The notes under the pieces: model-generated
What the model was told of the DNA's origin: nothing
The model's database searches: none
What the model saw: only the letters and a program-made list of their open reading frames with translations
Source: Planctomycetota bacterium
GTDB taxonomy: Bacteria > Planctomycetota > Phycisphaerae > Sedimentisphaerales > Anaerobacaceae
Direction of reading: 5' to 3'
Assembly (NCBI GenBank): GCA_022563885.1
Contig: JADFMM010000004.1
Coordinates: 1-64,000 of the forward strand
Length of the DNA stretch: 64,000 nt
Shown: piece by piece, positions 61,448 through 64,000 of the stretch
How positions within the stretch are numbered: position 1 is the stretch's first letter
Layout of the letters: each line of letters opens with the position of its first letter
Program-made: the position numbers and the translations under genes

Positions 61448-62479
61448 ATGAAGGTATTGATGCTCGAGGCATACAATCGCTTCTCCTACGAGGATATGGC
61501 GGATCCAGAGATCGGAGCCGAAGATGTCTTGGTTCGCGTGAAGGCCTGTGGTATTTGCGGGAGTGACATTCATGGCATGGATGGATCCTCCGGCCGACGC
61601 CAACCCCCCATCGTCATGGGTCACGAAGCGTCCGGCGTGATTGCGGAGGTGGGGTCGGCGGTGACGCAGTGGGAGCCGGGCGACCGCGTGACCTTCGATT
61701 CTATGATGTCCTGCGGACGCTGTGGCTTTTGTCGGCAAGGCAAGATCAACCTCTGTGACAATCGCAGAGTGCTGGGCGTTTCCTGTGGAGAGTACCGACG
61801 TCACGGAGCTTTTGCAGAACATGTCGTTATACCGCAACACGTGATCTTCAGATTGCCGGATGCCCTTTCGTTTGAACATGCCGCCTTGGTTGAGCCGCTC
61901 TCGGTGGCCGTGCACGCGATCGGGCGCACACCCCTGGTGCTCAACGACACCGCCGTGGTGGTGGGTACGGGTATGGTCGGGCTCTTGGTGGTGCAAGCGC
62001 TGCGGGTGGCGGGCTGCGGTGAGATCGTGGCCGTGGATATCGACCGGGGACGCCTGGATCTGGCCTGTGAGTTGGGGGCCACGCTGGGCCTGCGTGCAGA
62101 TCGTGACGATGTGCTGGCCGCGGTTCAAGAGAAGACTGAGGGCCGCGGCGCCGATGTGGTGGTGGAAGTCGTCGGTCACACGGACAGCGTGAAGACCGCA
62201 GTGGCGGTGGTGAAGAAGGGAGGGCATTTGACCATCGTGGGCAACCTCTCTCCCACGGTGGAGTTGCCTCTGCAATCCATCGTGACCCGTGAGATCAGCA
62301 TGATTGGCACCTGTGGCTCCTGTGGCGAGTACCCGGCCTGCCTGGAGATGATGTCACGTGGTAGCATCCAAGTAGAGCCGCTGATCAGCAGCACCGCTCC
62401 CCTGTCTGAAGGGGCGCAGTGGTTCGAGCGTCTAAGCCGCCCGGACTCCGGGCTCTTGAAAGTCGTCTTGATTCCCTGA
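61448..62479 (+). CDS. Zinc-dependent medium-chain alcohol/polyol dehydrogenase
   Basis: A 343-residue MDR enzyme. The catalytic zinc ligands C37 (KACGICGSDIH) and H59-E60 (VMGHEASGVI) and the four-cysteine structural zinc loop (SCGRCGFCRQGKINLCDN, about 95-112) are intact. The NAD fold AVVVGTGMVGLLVVQALRVA is near 173. The pattern fits sorbitol, threonine or galactitol dehydrogenase relatives; the substrate is not resolved. It is followed after 24 bp by the FG-GAP-like gene and may form a three-gene operon with the dehydrogenase at the window end. Confidence 0.88.
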   Translation: MKVLMLEAYNRFSYEDMADPEIGAEDVLVRVKACGICGSDIHGMDGSSGRRQPPIVMGHEASGVIAEVGSAVTQWEPGDRVTFDSMMSCGRCGFCRQGKINLCDNRRVLGVSCGEYRRHGAFAEHVVIPQHVIFRLPDALSFEHAALVEPLSVAVHAIGRTPLVLNDTAVVVGTGMVGLLVVQALRVAGCGEIVAVDIDRGRLDLACELGATLGLRADRDDVLAAVQEKTEGRGADVVVEVVGHTDSVKTAVAVVKKGGHLTIVGNLSPTVELPLQSIVTREISMIGTCGSCGEYPACLEMMSRGSIQVEPLISSTAPLSEGAQWFERLSRPDSGLLKVVLIP

Positions 62480-62503
62480 CCGCCCTGTTTACGGGAAGGC
62501 ACC

Positions 62504-63541
62504 ATGAACTTCGCCAAACGCGTACTCTCTCAGGCAACGCTGGGCTACTTTATTACCTCGCTTCCCATCTTGGGTGAGGATCGTATCATTGCCGCCCCGG
62601 AGGGAGAGGGTCCGACGCAGGTCTTCGCCTCTCCAAACTTTAAGCCGCAGGTGCTGGCCACCGGTCCGGGCGGGTGCATGGGATTCGCCATGTTGCCGGA
62701 GCGGGACGATGCCCTGTTCACGATCACGCGCTTCTATCCGATCTTCAAGTCGGAGAATGCAGGAATCGATCTGTTTCAGGCCCAACAGGGGCTGGACACA
62801 CCTTGGGTCGGGAAGCGGGTCATCGATCTACCCTTTGTCCACCGAATCTGCGTGCTTGGCGATGGCAACCGTCAGTGGCTGGTGGCGGCGAGTGTCTGTG
62901 GCGGCAAGGCGTTCCAGGAGGATTGGTCCAAGCCGGGCGCCGTCTACTGCACGCCCGTCTCAAAGGAACTGAATGGGCCCTGGGGACTCGAGCCCATCTT
63001 GGAGGGGATTCACCAGAACCATGGCATGCAGGTTTCCACCTATGCCGGCAAAAAGTGTGTCACCATTGCTGGCACGGAAGGGGTCTTCGCCTTACAGGTT
63101 CCCGAGCCCGGTACGAACGAGTGGAACACGATTCAGCTCCTGGACCATGCGGTCAGCGAGGCCAAGGTGGCCGACCTCGACAACGACGGCGACAATGAAA
63201 TTGCCGTGATCGAACCCTTCCACGGCAATGCCATGTCAGTCTACAAGCGTGTCCAGGCCGATTGGCAGAAGGTCTACTCCGCCGAATTGGCATTTGGTCA
63301 CGGTCTTTGGGCCGGCACACTGGCCGGTGAGCAGGTCGTCATCGTCGGCAATCGCAGTGGCACAAAGAACCTCGTCTGCTTTCGCGTCGTTTCCACGGAT
63401 CCCTTCGATATGGAAGAGTTGGTCGTAGATAGTGCGTCAGGCACCACCAATGTCGATGTGATTCACACCTCGCAGGGAGAGTGCCTGATAGCGTCGAACC
63501 CAGAGCACGGCGAATACGCATTGTATCGTGTACAGGCCTAG
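62504..63541 (+). CDS. Predicted beta-propeller protein (FG-GAP/VCBS-like)
   Basis: A 345-residue protein. Repeats resembling FG-GAP blades occur, most clearly SEAKVADLDNDGDNEIAVIE near 222, a calcium-binding-type DxDNDGDNE loop. Other blades are HRICVLGDGNRQWLVAASVC and QVVIVGNRSGTKNLVCFRVV. No signal peptide is convincing. It sits between two dehydrogenases in what looks like a sugar or polyol catabolic operon, so a sensing or binding role is conceivable. Confidence 0.65.
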   Translation: MNFAKRVLSQATLGYFITSLPILGEDRIIAAPEGEGPTQVFASPNFKPQVLATGPGGCMGFAMLPERDDALFTITRFYPIFKSENAGIDLFQAQQGLDTPWVGKRVIDLPFVHRICVLGDGNRQWLVAASVCGGKAFQEDWSKPGAVYCTPVSKELNGPWGLEPILEGIHQNHGMQVSTYAGKKCVTIAGTEGVFALQVPEPGTNEWNTIQLLDHAVSEAKVADLDNDGDNEIAVIEPFHGNAMSVYKRVQADWQKVYSAELAFGHGLWAGTLAGEQVVIVGNRSGTKNLVCFRVVSTDPFDMEELVVDSASGTTNVDVIHTSQGECLIASNPEHGEYALYRVQA

Positions 63542-63565
63542 GAAGCAGGGCAGGAGATTCCAAGC

Positions 63566-64000
63566 ATGGCAGAGATAATCGGCTTCATCGGACTGGGTGT
63601 CATGGGCGGCCCTATGGCGCGTCACCTCTCCGCTAAACGGAAGGTCGTCGTCTTCGATATCGATCAAGCGAAGAGGGACGTCCTCGACAAGGCAGAGAAA
63701 TCCCAGACGGTCTCTGGCGTCGGCGCGAGGGCAGACATCGTGTTACTCTCTCTACCCAGTTCGGGTATCGTCAAGGAGGTGGTGTTGGGCGCCGATGGCC
63801 TCCTCTCCGCCATCAAGGCGGGTGGCGTGGTGGTCGATACCAGCACCACCGAGCCCAGCGTTTCCAGAGAGATCGGAGCAGGCCTGGCTCAGAAGGGCAT
63901 TGACTTCATGGACGCGCCGGTCAGTGGGGGCGAAGGGGCGGCCCGTGACGCGAGTCTGGCCATCATGGCGGGTGGGAGCGAGGAGGTCTTCGAAAGGTGC
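63566..64000 (+). CDS. NAD(P)-dependent 3-hydroxyisobutyrate/tartronate-semialdehyde reductase-like, partial
   Basis: The first 145 residues are present; the gene runs off the window. The N-terminal fold IGFIGLGVMGGPMARHL (GxGxxG, residues 4-20) and DAPVSGGEGAARDASLAIMA near 114 (the substrate-binding DAPVSGG) identify the beta-hydroxyacid dehydrogenase family. ATG 63566 has AGGAG nine bases upstream. The catalytic lysine lies beyond the end. It follows the beta-propeller gene by 24 bp. Confidence 0.88.
   Translation, partial: MAEIIGFIGLGVMGGPMARHLSAKRKVVVFDIDQAKRDVLDKAEKSQTVSGVGARADIVLLSLPSSGIVKEVVLGADGLLSAIKAGGVVVDTSTTEPSVSREIGAGLAQKGIDFMDAPVSGGEGAARDASLAIMAGGSEEVFERC

Noticed and set aside
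1-64000. CRISPR arrays, rRNA or tRNA genes
   Set aside because: No regularly spaced repeats, rRNA segments or cloverleaf-like sequences were recognised on either strand by eye; a dedicated tRNA/ncRNA scan was not possible.

Overview
This 64 kb window is bacterial chromosome, dense in genes and moderately GC-rich. It most resembles a planctomycete-like organism: it has many secreted sulfatases, a DUF1800/DUF1501 pair, a dockerin-bearing protease, secreted proteins ending in a DUF1559-like block, an ECF sigma factor beside secreted proteins, and a class II DAHP synthase. Other sulfatase-rich lineages such as Hydrogenedentes or Lentisphaerae are not excluded. No rRNA, tRNA or CRISPR array was recognised.

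Layout. Positions 0.6-3.1 kb hold a class II DAHP synthase and an SDR oxidoreductase on the minus strand. Positions 3.8-7.6 kb hold a frameshifted ECF sigma gene, a small membrane protein and two secreted proteins. Then come a decayed PQQ-propeller fragment, htpG (8.4-10.3 kb), a broken M50-like protease, an FAD-linked sugar-lactone-type oxidase, a HepT/MntA-type toxin-antitoxin pair beside a possible hsdM tail, a class II aldolase and an SRPBCC protein. Positions 15.4-30.5 kb form a sulfatase island of seven intact sulfatases and one sulfatase pseudogene. One sulfatase ends in a beta-propeller, one carries a C-terminal EF-hand pair, and that one overlaps a cysteine-desulfurase-like gene. Positions 30.6-36.2 kb add a nitrilase-family amidase, a zinc-ribbon protein, an FAD-dependent oxidoreductase and a CehA-like metallohydrolase. 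Positions 37.1-43.4 kb hold a secreted DUF3352-like protein, DUF1800, DUF1501 and an ABC-2 permease. A Nudix/uracil-DNA glycosylase pair follows on the minus strand.

The last third is mostly housekeeping: glnB and glnA with an amtB tail remnant; aroA; pyrR, pyrB and pyrC; a YacP-like nuclease; a fused aroD-aroE; argG; a prepilin peptidase; an OmpA lipoprotein; a zinc alcohol dehydrogenase; and the start of a hydroxyisobutyrate-dehydrogenase-like gene. Three shikimate-pathway genes and three pyrimidine genes lie here at separate loci rather than in operons.

The strongest unexplained signal is a family of MITE-like elements of about 185 bp, with TIRs of about 25 bp and TTA/TAA flanks. There are four full copies, one 64-bp deletion derivative and one end remnant inside a broken sulfatase. 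A divergent relative keeps the core but has different TIRs. Two elements supply the 3' end of a coding region, at a sulfatase and at a nitrilase. Several other long intergenic inverted repeats are also present.
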